64,000 nt of DNA from Chryseobacterium sp. c4a (GTDB lineage: Bacteria > Bacteroidota > Bacteroidia > Flavobacteriales > Weeksellaceae): NCBI RefSeq assembly GCF_009900745.1, contig NZ_WXVU01000002.1, forward strand, positions 124,001-188,000, read 5' to 3'. This document shows, piece by piece, positions 35,313-45,033 of this stretch. The position numbers were made by a program, and so were the translations under genes. The first letter of the stretch is position 1; the number at the start of each line of letters is the position of its first letter. The notes beneath the pieces are model-generated. The model was not told the origin of the DNA and did not search any database. It saw nothing but the letters and a program-made list of their open reading frames with translations.

Positions 35313-37676
35313 ATGTTAAATTATAGATTTAAACACTACTTTTTTCTTTTAATGTTTTTATTGAGTACCGTTTCTCTATTTTCACAGGTTCGTCCTGATA
35401 GAAAGCCGGTAAAAGTAAGACCTACCGGAGCGAGTTTAAAAGCTGATAACTTTATCGATGTAAATGTTCCTCCCTATCCGCCTACAGGCTATTTTCCTGA
35501 GCAACTGGTAAAAGATATTTTGATTAATGGGGGAAGTACCTGTACAACCGCAAATATTAGCAATGTGAGAGTAACTCCTAATCATACCATATTTGATGAT
35601 AATAGATTTTGGGGCTATTTCAACAAAGGAACAACAAATTTTCCCTTTAAAGATGGAATTGTACTCACCACTGGCTATGCAAAAGATGCAGGAAATAGCT
35701 TTAATGATGATGTGAACAAAAAAGTAGGAACAGGAAGTGATCCTGATCTTGTAGCTGCTACTAACCCTGCCCCTGGTATAGTTTTAAAAGATGCTGTATC
35801 ATTGGAGTTTGATTTCGTTCCCAATTCTACTCAGGTAAGGTTTAACTATATATTTGCTTCTGAGGAATATACGGGTTATTTTCCATGTTCATTTTCCGAC
35901 GCTTTTGCTCTCTTGTTAAAGAAAGTAGGAGATCCTAATTATACTAATTTAGCCGTATTGCCAGGAAATGCAGGGCCGGTAAGTGTTACGAATATTGTTC
36001 CTTCAGGATATGGTTTTACCTGCGCACCTATTAATGAGGCTTATTTTGGACAAATGAATAATCCACATGTGGGATTCAACTATAATGGGAGAACGATTCC
36101 TTTAACGGCTATTGCAACGGTAATTCCTGGGGAAACCTATCATTTTAAGCTAGTGATTGCAGATGCTACGGATCATCAGTATGATTCTGCTGTTTTCCTA
36201 GAAGGAGGGTCATTTGATATTGGAGTTAAAATTATAGATGAAACTGGAGCAAATCTACCTCCTACCATTAATATGTGTGATAATGAGCCTAGGACGTTAA
36301 AAGCTCAGGTGCAAGTGACTCCAGGAACGACCTTTCAATGGTATAAAGACGGTGTCTTAATTCCCGGAGCAACTAATGTAGCTTACGTGGCGACTCAGCC
36401 AGGCGTATATTCCATAAAAGTAATGAGTCCTGGAAGTCAGTGTCCGGGAGAAGCTAAAATTACGGTTATAGGAGGAACAAGTCCTACCGTGCAAAATGCT
36501 GTATTTAAGCTTTGTACAACACCTACGGTAACTGCTTTTGACTTAGATAGTGCGGTGCCTTTGATCACAACAACACCTGGAGTGGTAACTCGTTTTTATA
36601 CTAAACTATCCGATGCACAGGCACAAAATAATAATAATATTAAAAATACAACCAGTTATAATGGAAACGACGGTGATGTATTACATGTTCTTGTAAGTAA
36701 TGGAGGGTTCTGTAGCCGAATAGCAACGCTAACTCTGAAAAAGGAAGCCACACCTACTGCAGGCCTTAATGTTGCAAGATTGAAAATATGTTTGGGGGAA
36801 TCGGTACTGATGACAGCAACGGGAGGAGCAACTTATTTATGGAGTGATAATGCTTCTATTACAGATGGAATCAGAACAGTGAGTCCTACCAAAACAACAA
36901 AATATTCTGTATATGCTATCGGAGCACAAGGATGTAAATCTCCAGTGCCGGCAGAAGTTACTGTTGAGGTAGTTCCTGCAATTGTTTCAACATTAAAAGG
37001 CGGTCATATCTGTGAAGGGGATAGGATTACCTTGGATGCAGGTTCAGGCCCTGGATATACCTATGAATGGAGTACCGGAGAGACAACACAATCTATTTCG
37101 GTGAATAAACCGGGAGAATATAGAGTTACCATCAACAATGGAGTGTGTTCTAAAGAATTTAAAACACAAGTTATCAAAGCTGTTGTTCCTGAAATTATTA
37201 ACGTTAATTATAATGACAAAGGAACCATGGTTCTTACAGCATCCAATCCTAGTAATGGGATCTTAGAGTATTCTGTAGATAACGGGCTTACATGGCAGAA
37301 TTCTAATGTATTTAACAATGTGACTAAAAATGAAATCATTTCTATTCGTGTGAGGGTGAAGAATACAAGTTGTGTAGGCTTTCTTCAGTATTTTACTTTT
37401 GTAATGAAAAATGTGATTACTCCGAATGGTGATAATATTAATGATTTTATTGACTTCCGAGGAATAATAGGATATAAAGACTTCAGTGGTAAGATTTTCG
37501 ATCGCTACGGAAAAGAAGTGTTTAGAGCTGAAAGGATCAGGCCATATTGGGATGGGTACTTCCAGGGAAAACGATTACCTTCTGCATCGTATTGGTACCA
37601 GGTTACCTTTGAAGATCCCGCGAGTAAGTTGCTTACCGTAAAAACCGGTTGGATCTTGCTTAAAAATATAGAATAA
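35313..37676 (+). CDS. Choice-of-anchor L surface protein, T9SS type B (first of three)
   Basis: 787 residues. The signal peptide ends near residue 25 (SLFSQ). A choice-of-anchor L domain spans about 55-310 (LVKDILINGG, WGYFNKGTTNFPFKDGIVL, LEFDFVP, FNYIFASEEYTGYFPC, ADATDHQYDSAVFLEGGSF). Ig-like modules follow, e.g. KICLGESVLMTATGGATYLW, each with a GES or GD core. The last 85 or so residues (VITPNGDNINDFIDF to GWILLKN) are the gliding-motility-associated type B sorting domain. The protein should be exported by T9SS and kept on the surface, possibly as an adhesin. Two tandem paralogues follow. Confidence 0.88.
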   Translation: MLNYRFKHYFFLLMFLLSTVSLFSQVRPDRKPVKVRPTGASLKADNFIDVNVPPYPPTGYFPEQLVKDILINGGSTCTTANISNVRVTPNHTIFDDNRFWGYFNKGTTNFPFKDGIVLTTGYAKDAGNSFNDDVNKKVGTGSDPDLVAATNPAPGIVLKDAVSLEFDFVPNSTQVRFNYIFASEEYTGYFPCSFSDAFALLLKKVGDPNYTNLAVLPGNAGPVSVTNIVPSGYGFTCAPINEAYFGQMNNPHVGFNYNGRTIPLTAIATVIPGETYHFKLVIADATDHQYDSAVFLEGGSFDIGVKIIDETGANLPPTINMCDNEPRTLKAQVQVTPGTTFQWYKDGVLIPGATNVAYVATQPGVYSIKVMSPGSQCPGEAKITVIGGTSPTVQNAVFKLCTTPTVTAFDLDSAVPLITTTPGVVTRFYTKLSDAQAQNNNNIKNTTSYNGNDGDVLHVLVSNGGFCSRIATLTLKKEATPTAGLNVARLKICLGESVLMTATGGATYLWSDNASITDGIRTVSPTKTTKYSVYAIGAQGCKSPVPAEVTVEVVPAIVSTLKGGHICEGDRITLDAGSGPGYTYEWSTGETTQSISVNKPGEYRVTINNGVCSKEFKTQVIKAVVPEIINVNYNDKGTMVLTASNPSNGILEYSVDNGLTWQNSNVFNNVTKNEIISIRVRVKNTSCVGFLQYFTFVMKNVITPNGDNINDFIDFRGIIGYKDFSGKIFDRYGKEVFRAERIRPYWDGYFQGKRLPSASYWYQVTFEDPASKLLTVKTGWILLKNIE

Positions 37677-37692
37677 TTTAAAACAATAATTG

Positions 37693-37722
37693 AAAGACTG
37701 ACTAATTTGTCAGTCTTTTTTT
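37693..37722 (+). terminator. Rho-independent terminator
   Basis: Stem AAAGACTGAC / GTCAGTCTTT with a T run, 16 bases after the stop. Confidence 0.88.
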
Positions 37723-37821
37723 ATGATATTGAAATAAATAAAGTTGATATTCTACGATAAATAAATTTGAATTAGTAGCAATGTAAATTATGTTAAACTG
37801 AATTTAAATCAAAAAAAATAG

Positions 37822-37829
37822 TATTTTTG
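37822..37829 (+). promoter_or_regulatory. -7 element, second choice-of-anchor L gene
   Basis: TATTTTTG, 16 bases before the ATG at 37846. No -33 TTG at the right distance. Confidence 0.5.
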
Positions 37830-37845
37830 TTTAAAATAATATAAA

Positions 37846-40800
37846 ATGTTAAATAGGAGGAAAGGAAGTTTATTTTTAGTGTTATTTTTTGCTTTTATAG
37901 GAAGCTTCGTTTTTGCTCAAAATAGGGTGGTGAAAAAAGAATTACCCTCAAAAAATAATAGCATAGCAGCAAAAAAAGCCGGAGCTTTTATAGATGTAAA
38001 TACTTCCAATTATCCTGAGTCTTCATACAGTATTACTCAGTTGATAAAAGATGTTCTCATATCAGGAGGAGGATGTGCCAGTAATAATGTAAGCAATGTA
38101 GTGGTATATCCCAATCTACCTCCAACAAATCAAAATCGAAGCTGGGGATACTTCAATAAAGCAACTACGAATTTTCCATTCAATAAAGGAATTATTCTTT
38201 CCACCGGATTTGCGAAAAATGCAGGAAATTATGCTATAGGCGATCTTAATGATGATCTGGGAACAACAGGAGACGCAGACCTTGCATTGGCTTTGGGTAT
38301 TCCTGGAGACAAACTGACTAATGCTACTTATATAGAATTCGATTTTGTGGCGGTTTCTTCTGAAGTTACCTTTAAATACTTGTTTGCATCGAAAGAATAT
38401 CAAGACAATTTTCCTTGTAATATTACAGACGGTTTTGCTTTATTGTTGAAAAAAGTAGGTGATCCTACTTATACCAATATGGCAGTACTTCCGGGAGGAG
38501 CTGGGCCAGTGAGTGTAACAAATATTCACCCAGCATATCCAAACTGTGGGCCTAAAAATGTGGCTTATTACGGAGGTACCAATAGTAACCCTAAGATTGA
38601 AACTAATTTTGATGGTCGTACTATTCCTTTAACGGCAAAAGCTACTGTTGTACCAGGACAAAAGTATCATTTTAAAATGGTTTTAGCTGATTTTCAGGAT
38701 GCTAATTATGATTCGGCCGTGTTTTTAGATGCTGGTTCGTTTGATATTGGGGTGAATATTTTGGGGCCGGGAGGTGTACAGCTTCCAAGCTCAGTGAATA
38801 TGTGTGATAATACACCCCAGACTTTTACAGCTTCTGTTCAGGAACCTAATGTAACCTATGTATGGCTTTTAAATAATAATCCTATTCCGGGAGCTACCAG
38901 TGCCAGTTATACAGCAACACAACCTGGTGTGTATACTGTTAGGGTATATGTACAAGGAAGTTCTTGCCCGGGAGAAGCAAGCATTACTGTTGTGGGCGGA
39001 ACTTCTCCTACGGTACAAAATGCTACATTAACGGCTTGCTATACAGCTGGGAATGCTACTTTTAATTTGCCTTCAGCACAATCTGCAATAAGTACAACAC
39101 CGGGAGCGGTCTTTACTTATTATGCAACATTGGCAGATGCTAACGCAGGAAATAATAATACAATTCCTACCCCAACAGCTTATCAAAGTGCGGGTGGAAC
39201 TGTATATGTGAGGGTGAGGACTGGCTTCTGTGCTAAAGTAGCCGAATTGAATCTCGTTAAGGCTCCACAGATGACAGGATCTATTGTGCCTCCTCAAGTA
39301 CTTACTTGTGCTAATTCTCAGATTACATTAGATGCTTCAGCTTCAGTTTACCCTACCGGAGCTACATTTAGCTGGGCTACTACAGGAGGGAATATTGTTT
39401 CAGGAGGTACTACTTTAAATCCTGTAATCAATGCGCCGGGAACATACACGTTGACGATCTCTCAGACTTATCAACCGGGGAATATCAATTGTACAGCAGT
39501 AGCAACAGTAACGGTAACAGGAAACAGCGCACCGCCTAATCCATCCCTTACAGCTCCTAAATTAAAGATCTGTAAAGGAGAATCTATAACATTGACTGCT
39601 TCAGGAGGAGCTACTTATACTTGGGGTGGCGGCCTTCCGGGAAATGGGAATACTCAAACCGTATCTCCTACAACGACTACAACATACAGTGTAACTGCTA
39701 TTGGAGCGAATGGATGTGCTTCTGCTACACCAGCAACAATCACCATTGAAGTATCCGAACCATTTACAGCACAAAATGCAATTCTGCATAAATGCTATCA
39801 GCCGGGATTAACATATAATCTTAAAGAATCGGAAAGTCAAATTACGACCGCTTTAGGAGTGACATTTAATTATTATGTAAATCAGGCAGATGCAGATGTG
39901 GGGAATGCTAATTTTATTGCAGCTCCTACGACATATTCGCCTACTTCAGCAAATCAAACAATCTTTGTGAGAGTGAGTAATGGTGGTTGTAGTTATGTGG
40001 TTACTTTACAATTATTGAGAACTGCACAGACAACCTTAACTATAGCAACACCGCAGACTATTACCTGTACAACACCTCAGATCACACTTAATGCATCAAC
40101 TTCTGTAGTACCACCAGGATCTACTATTGCCTGGACTACAGTTGGAGGAGCTATTGTGTCAGGGGGTAATACTCTTACTCCTGTAGTAAGTGCAGGAGGT
40201 ACATATACCTTAACAGTTTCCAATGTATTTCAGCCTGGAAATCTGTCTTGTTCATATACTGAGTCCATAACGGTAAATCAGGATAAAGTACCACCGGTGG
40301 CAGCACTTGTATCATCACAACCTCGTATATGTGTGGGAGAATCAGTGACTTTAACTGCATCTGGTGGAGTTACCTATAGTTGGGGGAATGGTATTACAGG
40401 AACAGGAAATACCCAAACTGTATCACCTACATCCACTACTGTATATACCGTAACGGCTATAGGTGCTAATGGATGTGCTTCTACACCTGTAACAGTTACA
40501 GTTCAAGTAGGGCCTCCAATTGCCGGAGTGTCTGCTGATAAAATGAAGATATGTGCTGGCGAATCTGTTACTCTTACCGCAACAGGGGGTATTACCTATA
40601 ACTGGGTAGGTCTTACCGGAAACGGAGATACACAGGTGGTTACTCCTACAGTTACTACAGAGTACTCTGTATTTGCGTTGGGAGGAAACGGATGTAGCTC
40701 TGTTAATCCTGCTAAGATAAAAATTGAAGTAGTTCCTGCTATCGTTTCTACATTAGAAAATGTATTTGTCTGTGCGGGAGATAGTGGTACTCTGGATGCC

Positions 40801-41439
40801 GGAGCTGGCCCTAACTATACTTATCTGTGGAGTACAGGAGCTACTACGCAGACGATTACTACAAAAGTTGCCGGAACATATTCTGTAACAATTAGTAATG
40901 GTGTTTGTTCTAAAGTCTTTACGGCACAGCTTATTAATCCTGAACTACCTGAAATTGTTAATGTTGTTCATGATAAGAATACCCGGACACTGACACTTAC
41001 AGCAAGCAATCCGACAGGAGGTGTTTTGGAATATTCTATGGATAACGGGGTGACCTGGCAATCTTCAAATGTATTTAATGGAGTTTTGAATAATACCATG
41101 TATCATTTGAGGGTGAGAGTGAAGAATGCAAAATGTGGAACCTCGATAGACTATTTTACATTCGTATTAAGTAATGCTATTACACCGAATATGGATGGAG
41201 TAAACGATACCATAGACTTTACAGGAATAAGCGGATATAAAGATTTTGCAGCTTCCATTTTTGATAGATATGGAGCTGAGGTTTTCAAGGCTAGCAAAGA
41301 AGATGTGATATGGAGAGGATCTCTAAAAGGAATCAACTTGCCTACAGGTACTTATTGGTATAGAGTTCAATGGGAAAATCCTGCAAATAAAAAATTGGAG
41401 CAACGTTCCGGTTGGATATTGTTGAAAAATAGAAATTAA
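37846..41439 (+). CDS. Choice-of-anchor L surface protein, T9SS type B (second, expanded)
   Basis: 1197 residues, about 410 longer than its neighbours. The signal peptide ends near residue 25 (FVFAQ). The choice-of-anchor L domain matches the other two (WGYFNKATTNFPFNKGIIL, FKYLFASKEYQDNFPC, FQDANYDSAVFLDAGSF). The extra length comes from added Ig-like modules: two PQVLTCANSQITLDAS-type and at least three ICxGESxTLTAxGGxTYxW modules (about 575, 825 and 905), each ending NGC. The type B tail starts near 1112 (AITPNMDGVNDTIDF). The Cys at each GES and NGC could pair in disulfides. Surface location and adhesion are inferred. Confidence 0.88.
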   Translation: MLNRRKGSLFLVLFFAFIGSFVFAQNRVVKKELPSKNNSIAAKKAGAFIDVNTSNYPESSYSITQLIKDVLISGGGCASNNVSNVVVYPNLPPTNQNRSWGYFNKATTNFPFNKGIILSTGFAKNAGNYAIGDLNDDLGTTGDADLALALGIPGDKLTNATYIEFDFVAVSSEVTFKYLFASKEYQDNFPCNITDGFALLLKKVGDPTYTNMAVLPGGAGPVSVTNIHPAYPNCGPKNVAYYGGTNSNPKIETNFDGRTIPLTAKATVVPGQKYHFKMVLADFQDANYDSAVFLDAGSFDIGVNILGPGGVQLPSSVNMCDNTPQTFTASVQEPNVTYVWLLNNNPIPGATSASYTATQPGVYTVRVYVQGSSCPGEASITVVGGTSPTVQNATLTACYTAGNATFNLPSAQSAISTTPGAVFTYYATLADANAGNNNTIPTPTAYQSAGGTVYVRVRTGFCAKVAELNLVKAPQMTGSIVPPQVLTCANSQITLDASASVYPTGATFSWATTGGNIVSGGTTLNPVINAPGTYTLTISQTYQPGNINCTAVATVTVTGNSAPPNPSLTAPKLKICKGESITLTASGGATYTWGGGLPGNGNTQTVSPTTTTTYSVTAIGANGCASATPATITIEVSEPFTAQNAILHKCYQPGLTYNLKESESQITTALGVTFNYYVNQADADVGNANFIAAPTTYSPTSANQTIFVRVSNGGCSYVVTLQLLRTAQTTLTIATPQTITCTTPQITLNASTSVVPPGSTIAWTTVGGAIVSGGNTLTPVVSAGGTYTLTVSNVFQPGNLSCSYTESITVNQDKVPPVAALVSSQPRICVGESVTLTASGGVTYSWGNGITGTGNTQTVSPTSTTVYTVTAIGANGCASTPVTVTVQVGPPIAGVSADKMKICAGESVTLTATGGITYNWVGLTGNGDTQVVTPTVTTEYSVFALGGNGCSSVNPAKIKIEVVPAIVSTLENVFVCAGDSGTLDAGAGPNYTYLWSTGATTQTITTKVAGTYSVTISNGVCSKVFTAQLINPELPEIVNVVHDKNTRTLTLTASNPTGGVLEYSMDNGVTWQSSNVFNGVLNNTMYHLRVRVKNAKCGTSIDYFTFVLSNAITPNMDGVNDTIDFTGISGYKDFAASIFDRYGAEVFKASKEDVIWRGSLKGINLPTGTYWYRVQWENPANKKLEQRSGWILLKNRN

Positions 41440-41466
41440 AATTATTGTGAAAATATAATATAGATT

Positions 41467-41496
41467 AACAAACCCCTCGATCATGAGGGGTTTGTT
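41467..41496 (+). terminator. Rho-independent terminator
   Basis: 12-base arms AACAAACCCCTC / GAGGGGTTTGTT, 27 bases after the stop, with a T-rich tail. Confidence 0.85.
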
Positions 41497-41692
41497 TGTT
41501 TATTAGAGGAGAATGTTGTTTGTATTTTAAAATGTTTTTCGAATATTGGTGAATTTTATAAATTGTATTTTTAATTTGTATTATCATTTTGTTAAAATGA
41601 GTGTTATTGTCTATAGTTTTGTTTTGTTGGCTGAAATGTTATTGTTTTTTATAAAAAATGTAAATATGTGTATGAGATATTTAAAAAAAAAT

Positions 41693-41700
41693 TAAATTTG
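41693..41700 (+). promoter_or_regulatory. -7 element, third choice-of-anchor L gene
   Basis: TAAATTTG, 16 bases before the ATG at 41717, the same spacing as in the second copy. Confidence 0.5.
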
Positions 41701-41716
41701 TTGAAACAAGAATATT

Positions 41717-44074
41717 ATGATAAGATACCTACCGCTTTGTTTGTTTTTTTTATTTTTTTCAAATTCTTTATTTTCTCAAAATCAACAGCCGAGACAATCG
41801 CTAAAGAAACAAGCGACTACTCAATCTAAAAAAGCAGGCGCTTTTATTGATGTAAATGCTCCGGGATATCCGGAATCAGCTTTTACTATAGAAAAACTGG
41901 TAAAAGATGTATTGATTTCTTCCGGAACCAATACTTGTATCACTCCGAATGTTACGAATGTAAAAATTACTCCTAATCATAGCCCGGGAGATGCCAACAG
42001 AGCTTGGGGATACTTTCATAAAGGAACTACGAAATTTCCTTTTAAAGATGGGATTGTACTGTCTACAGGATATGCAAGAAAGGCAGGTAATGCTTTTGAA
42101 TCCAGTAATAGTGATACCAACGGAGGTGGAACTGATTCTGACCTTGCACAAGTTATTGGAGTTCCTGCAGGCGACTTAAATGATGCCGTACTTTTGGAAT
42201 TTGACTTTGTTCCTACCACTTCTCAAATTAAATTCAACTATTTGATTGCATCTGAAGAGTATACTGGAACCTTTCCTTGTAAATATGCCGATGCATTTGT
42301 TATATTACTGAAGCCTTCATCAGGTGGGCCATACACAAATATGGCCATATTACCTGGAGGTGCCGGCCCGGTAAGTATCACCAATATTCACCCAGCAATC
42401 GGAACCACTTGTGGAGCGGTGAACGAACAATATTTCGGAGGGTACAATACAGCCAATATTGAAACGAATTTTAATGGAAGAACAGTTCCGCTTACTGCTG
42501 TAGCAGACGTAATGGCAGGGCAGCAATATCATTTTAAGATGGTTATTGCAGATTATCTTGACCATAGTTATGATTCTGCAGTATTTCTAGAAGGAGGTTC
42601 ATTTAACATCGGAGTAGATCTATTAGGCCCTGGTGGAACAAAACTGCCTAGTGATATTAATGTATGTGATAATGTGCCTCAGGTGCTTACAGCTTCTGTA
42701 AATGACCCTAATTTATTGTACCAATGGTATTATAACGGAACCTTAATTCCTAATGCCGCAAGTAATACCGTTACGGCTACTCAACCTGGAACTTATACCA
42801 TTGAAGTAAGTGTCCCTGGAAATCCATGCCCTGGTAAAGCTTCGATAGAAATTCATGGAGGTACCACTCCTCAAGCAAATGATGCTACATTATTGCTTTG
42901 TAGTACCCCGGATATTACGACTTTCGATTTAAGTACCATTAAACCAATTATTAGTACAACATCGGGAGCAATATTTAAGTTTTATGAAAAACAGGCGGAT
43001 GCCGTTGCCGAGAATAATAATTATATCCAAAATATTCTGAATTATAACGGTACCGATGGTCAAATACTGTATGTGGTAGTTTCAAATGGTGGTTTCTGTA
43101 GTAAATTGGTAGAGCTGAAATTATTAAAAGAAGAAACCCCTGTCGCTAAAGTAAAAGCATCCAGTATGCAAATATGTCCGGGGGAAACAGTAACACTTAC
43201 CGGTGAGGGAGGAAATACTTATCTTTGGGATAACTTCCCGGGAACAGGTAATATACAAATAGTTACCTTATATCAAACTACCGTGTTTAATGTATATGCA
43301 ATAGGAGAAAAAGGATGTAAATCTCTAAACCCAGCCACTATAAGAATTGAAGTGGTTCCTGAAATTAAAAGCACATTAGCCGATGTTGAAATGTGTGATG
43401 GAGATCGTGTTACCCTTGATGCAGGAGCAGGTCCTAAATATAAATACAAGTGGAATACAGGTGCCACTACACAGAAGATTGATGTAGAAAAATGGGGAAT
43501 TTATACCGTTGAAATTGATAATGGATATTGTAAAAAAACCTTCTCTGCAGAAGTAAGAGGTGCAGGAATTCCTTATGTAACTGCAATAAACTATGAAACT
43601 TCTAAAAAGACCTTAACGATTACCGCAGAAAATCCACCAATGAATAATACTCCAAGTACTCTGGAATATTCTATTGATAATGGAATTACATGGCAGGACT
43701 CCAATATCTTTTCCGGACTCTTAGATAATACCAATTATACCATTCTGATAAGAAGAGTAGGAACTCACTGTATAGGAACTTTCGATTTCTTTACTTTACA
43801 GATCAGTAATGTAATTACTCCTAATAACGATGGAATTAATGATGTATTGGATCTGAAATCTTTAGGTCAGTTTAAGAACTTTACCGGTTCAATCTATGAT
43901 AGATATGGAGTTGAGATGTTCAAGTTTACAAAAGAAACTCCAAGTTGGGACGGTACTGTATTAGGAAAGAGGTTACCTTCTTCAACGTATTGGTATAAGT
44001 TTACCTATGAATATCCAAAATCCAAAGCTCAGATGAGCTGGTCTGGTTGGATCATGCTGAAGAACAGAGAATAA
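41717..44074 (+). CDS. Choice-of-anchor L surface protein, T9SS type B (third)
   Basis: 785 residues with the same plan as the 787-residue copy: signal peptide (NSLFSQ), choice-of-anchor L domain (WGYFHKGTTKFPFKDGIVL, FNYLIASEEYTGTFPC, DYLDHSYDSAVFLEGGSF), Ig-like modules (CDNVPQVLTASVND; QICPGETVTLTGEGGNTYLW) and a type B tail from about 698 (VITPNNDGINDVLDL to GWIMLKNRE). It is closest in architecture to the first copy, so the middle gene is the one that expanded. A terminator follows. Confidence 0.88.
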   Translation: MIRYLPLCLFFLFFSNSLFSQNQQPRQSLKKQATTQSKKAGAFIDVNAPGYPESAFTIEKLVKDVLISSGTNTCITPNVTNVKITPNHSPGDANRAWGYFHKGTTKFPFKDGIVLSTGYARKAGNAFESSNSDTNGGGTDSDLAQVIGVPAGDLNDAVLLEFDFVPTTSQIKFNYLIASEEYTGTFPCKYADAFVILLKPSSGGPYTNMAILPGGAGPVSITNIHPAIGTTCGAVNEQYFGGYNTANIETNFNGRTVPLTAVADVMAGQQYHFKMVIADYLDHSYDSAVFLEGGSFNIGVDLLGPGGTKLPSDINVCDNVPQVLTASVNDPNLLYQWYYNGTLIPNAASNTVTATQPGTYTIEVSVPGNPCPGKASIEIHGGTTPQANDATLLLCSTPDITTFDLSTIKPIISTTSGAIFKFYEKQADAVAENNNYIQNILNYNGTDGQILYVVVSNGGFCSKLVELKLLKEETPVAKVKASSMQICPGETVTLTGEGGNTYLWDNFPGTGNIQIVTLYQTTVFNVYAIGEKGCKSLNPATIRIEVVPEIKSTLADVEMCDGDRVTLDAGAGPKYKYKWNTGATTQKIDVEKWGIYTVEIDNGYCKKTFSAEVRGAGIPYVTAINYETSKKTLTITAENPPMNNTPSTLEYSIDNGITWQDSNIFSGLLDNTNYTILIRRVGTHCIGTFDFFTLQISNVITPNNDGINDVLDLKSLGQFKNFTGSIYDRYGVEMFKFTKETPSWDGTVLGKRLPSSTYWYKFTYEYPKSKAQMSWSGWIMLKNRE

Positions 44075-44084
44075 TATAATAATG

Positions 44085-44117
44085 TAAGGCCTTTCAATCA
44101 GAGAGGTCTTATTTTTA
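44085..44117 (+). terminator. Terminator of the third choice-of-anchor L gene
   Basis: 11-base arms TAAGGCCTTTC / GAGAGGTCTTA with two G-U pairs, then T residues. Confidence 0.75.
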
Positions 44118-44128
44118 TCATATTACAA

Positions 44129-44159
44129 ATAAAAAAGCTCCTTATCATAAGGAGCTTTT
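44129..44159. terminator. Terminator of rsmA, probably bidirectional
   Basis: Perfect 13-base arms AAAAGCTCCTTAT / ATAAGGAGCTTTT, one-base loop, T-rich on the minus strand. It lies 12 bases after the rsmA stop. Confidence 0.9.
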
Positions 44160-44170
44160 GTTATGTATTT

Positions 44171-44941
44171 TTATTGGTTTTCTTTCCAAAGGTTGGCAAA
44201 GTGAATGAAATCAGATACGCTGAGTTCTTCCGCTCTTTTATCTAAAAATTCATGACCTTTTAAAGCTTCAGGAATATTTAGAGTTTTTAAAGCATTGGAT
44301 AGTTTCTTTCTTCTTTGGTTGAAACCTGTTTTTACAATCTGCTTAAAAAGAACTTCATTACCTGCTAAACCTTCTTTAGGGTTTCTTGTAAGACGGATTA
44401 CACCAGACTTTACTTTTGGCGGAGGATTAAAGACATTCTCATGTACTGTAAACATATACGATACATCATAATAAGCCTGGATAAGAACCGAAAGGATACC
44501 ATAATCTTTAGTTCTGGGTACAGCAGCTGTTCTTTCGGCTACTTCTTTTTGGAACATTCCCACCATTTCAGGGATCAATTCATAGTAATCAACGATCTGA
44601 AATAATATCTGTGAAGAAATATTATAGGGGAAATTCCCTATAATGGCAATTTGCTCATCTTTAATAAAATTAAAGTCCTGTTTCAGGAAATCTCCTACAA
44701 AAGTATCTTCTGTAACCTTCGAATAATTGTTTTTCAGATATTCTATAGATTCTGTATCGATTTCTGCAAGGTAAATGTTTTGATCTTTTTCCAGAAGATA
44801 TTTGGTAAGAACTCCCATTCCTGGGCCTACTTCCATGATGTTATTATAGTTCTCAAAACTAAGACCTTCTACAATTTTTCTTGCGATGTTTTCATCCGTC
44901 AAAAAGTGTTGACCAAGATGTTTTTTTGCTTTTACACTCAA
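44171..44941 (-). CDS. rsmA: 16S rRNA dimethyladenosine transferase
   Basis: 256 residues. RsmA (KsgA) dimethylates two adjacent adenosines in the 3' end of 16S rRNA during 30S maturation. N-terminal KKHLGQHFLTDENIARKI, the SAM-binding MEVGPGMGVLTKYLL (about 37-52) and the catalytic GNFPYNISSQILF (about 108-120; the usual NLPY appears as NFPY) are present. The start codon is TTG at 44941: an in-frame TAA lies just upstream and no ATG precedes the conserved N-terminus. It is divergent from ftsX, 92 bases away. Confidence 0.95.
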   Translation of the reverse strand: MSVKAKKHLGQHFLTDENIARKIVEGLSFENYNNIMEVGPGMGVLTKYLLEKDQNIYLAEIDTESIEYLKNNYSKVTEDTFVGDFLKQDFNFIKDEQIAIIGNFPYNISSQILFQIVDYYELIPEMVGMFQKEVAERTAAVPRTKDYGILSVLIQAYYDVSYMFTVHENVFNPPPKVKSGVIRLTRNPKEGLAGNEVLFKQIVKTGFNQRRKKLSNALKTLNIPEALKGHEFLDKRAEELSVSDFIHFANLWKENQ

Positions 44942-45033
44942 TGTTTTTTATGATTTTATTAACAGTGATTTTCTCTTTTTCGTTCCCAAATTTCGGAAGA
45001 TTTTTTCTATTTTAGCCAAAAATTTTAATATTA

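Noticed and set aside
35313..44074. Triplet as a toxin, polymorphic immunity or phage-defence system
   Set aside because: The genes share signal peptides, choice-of-anchor L, Ig-like modules and type B tails, with no toxin, immunity or nuclease motif.
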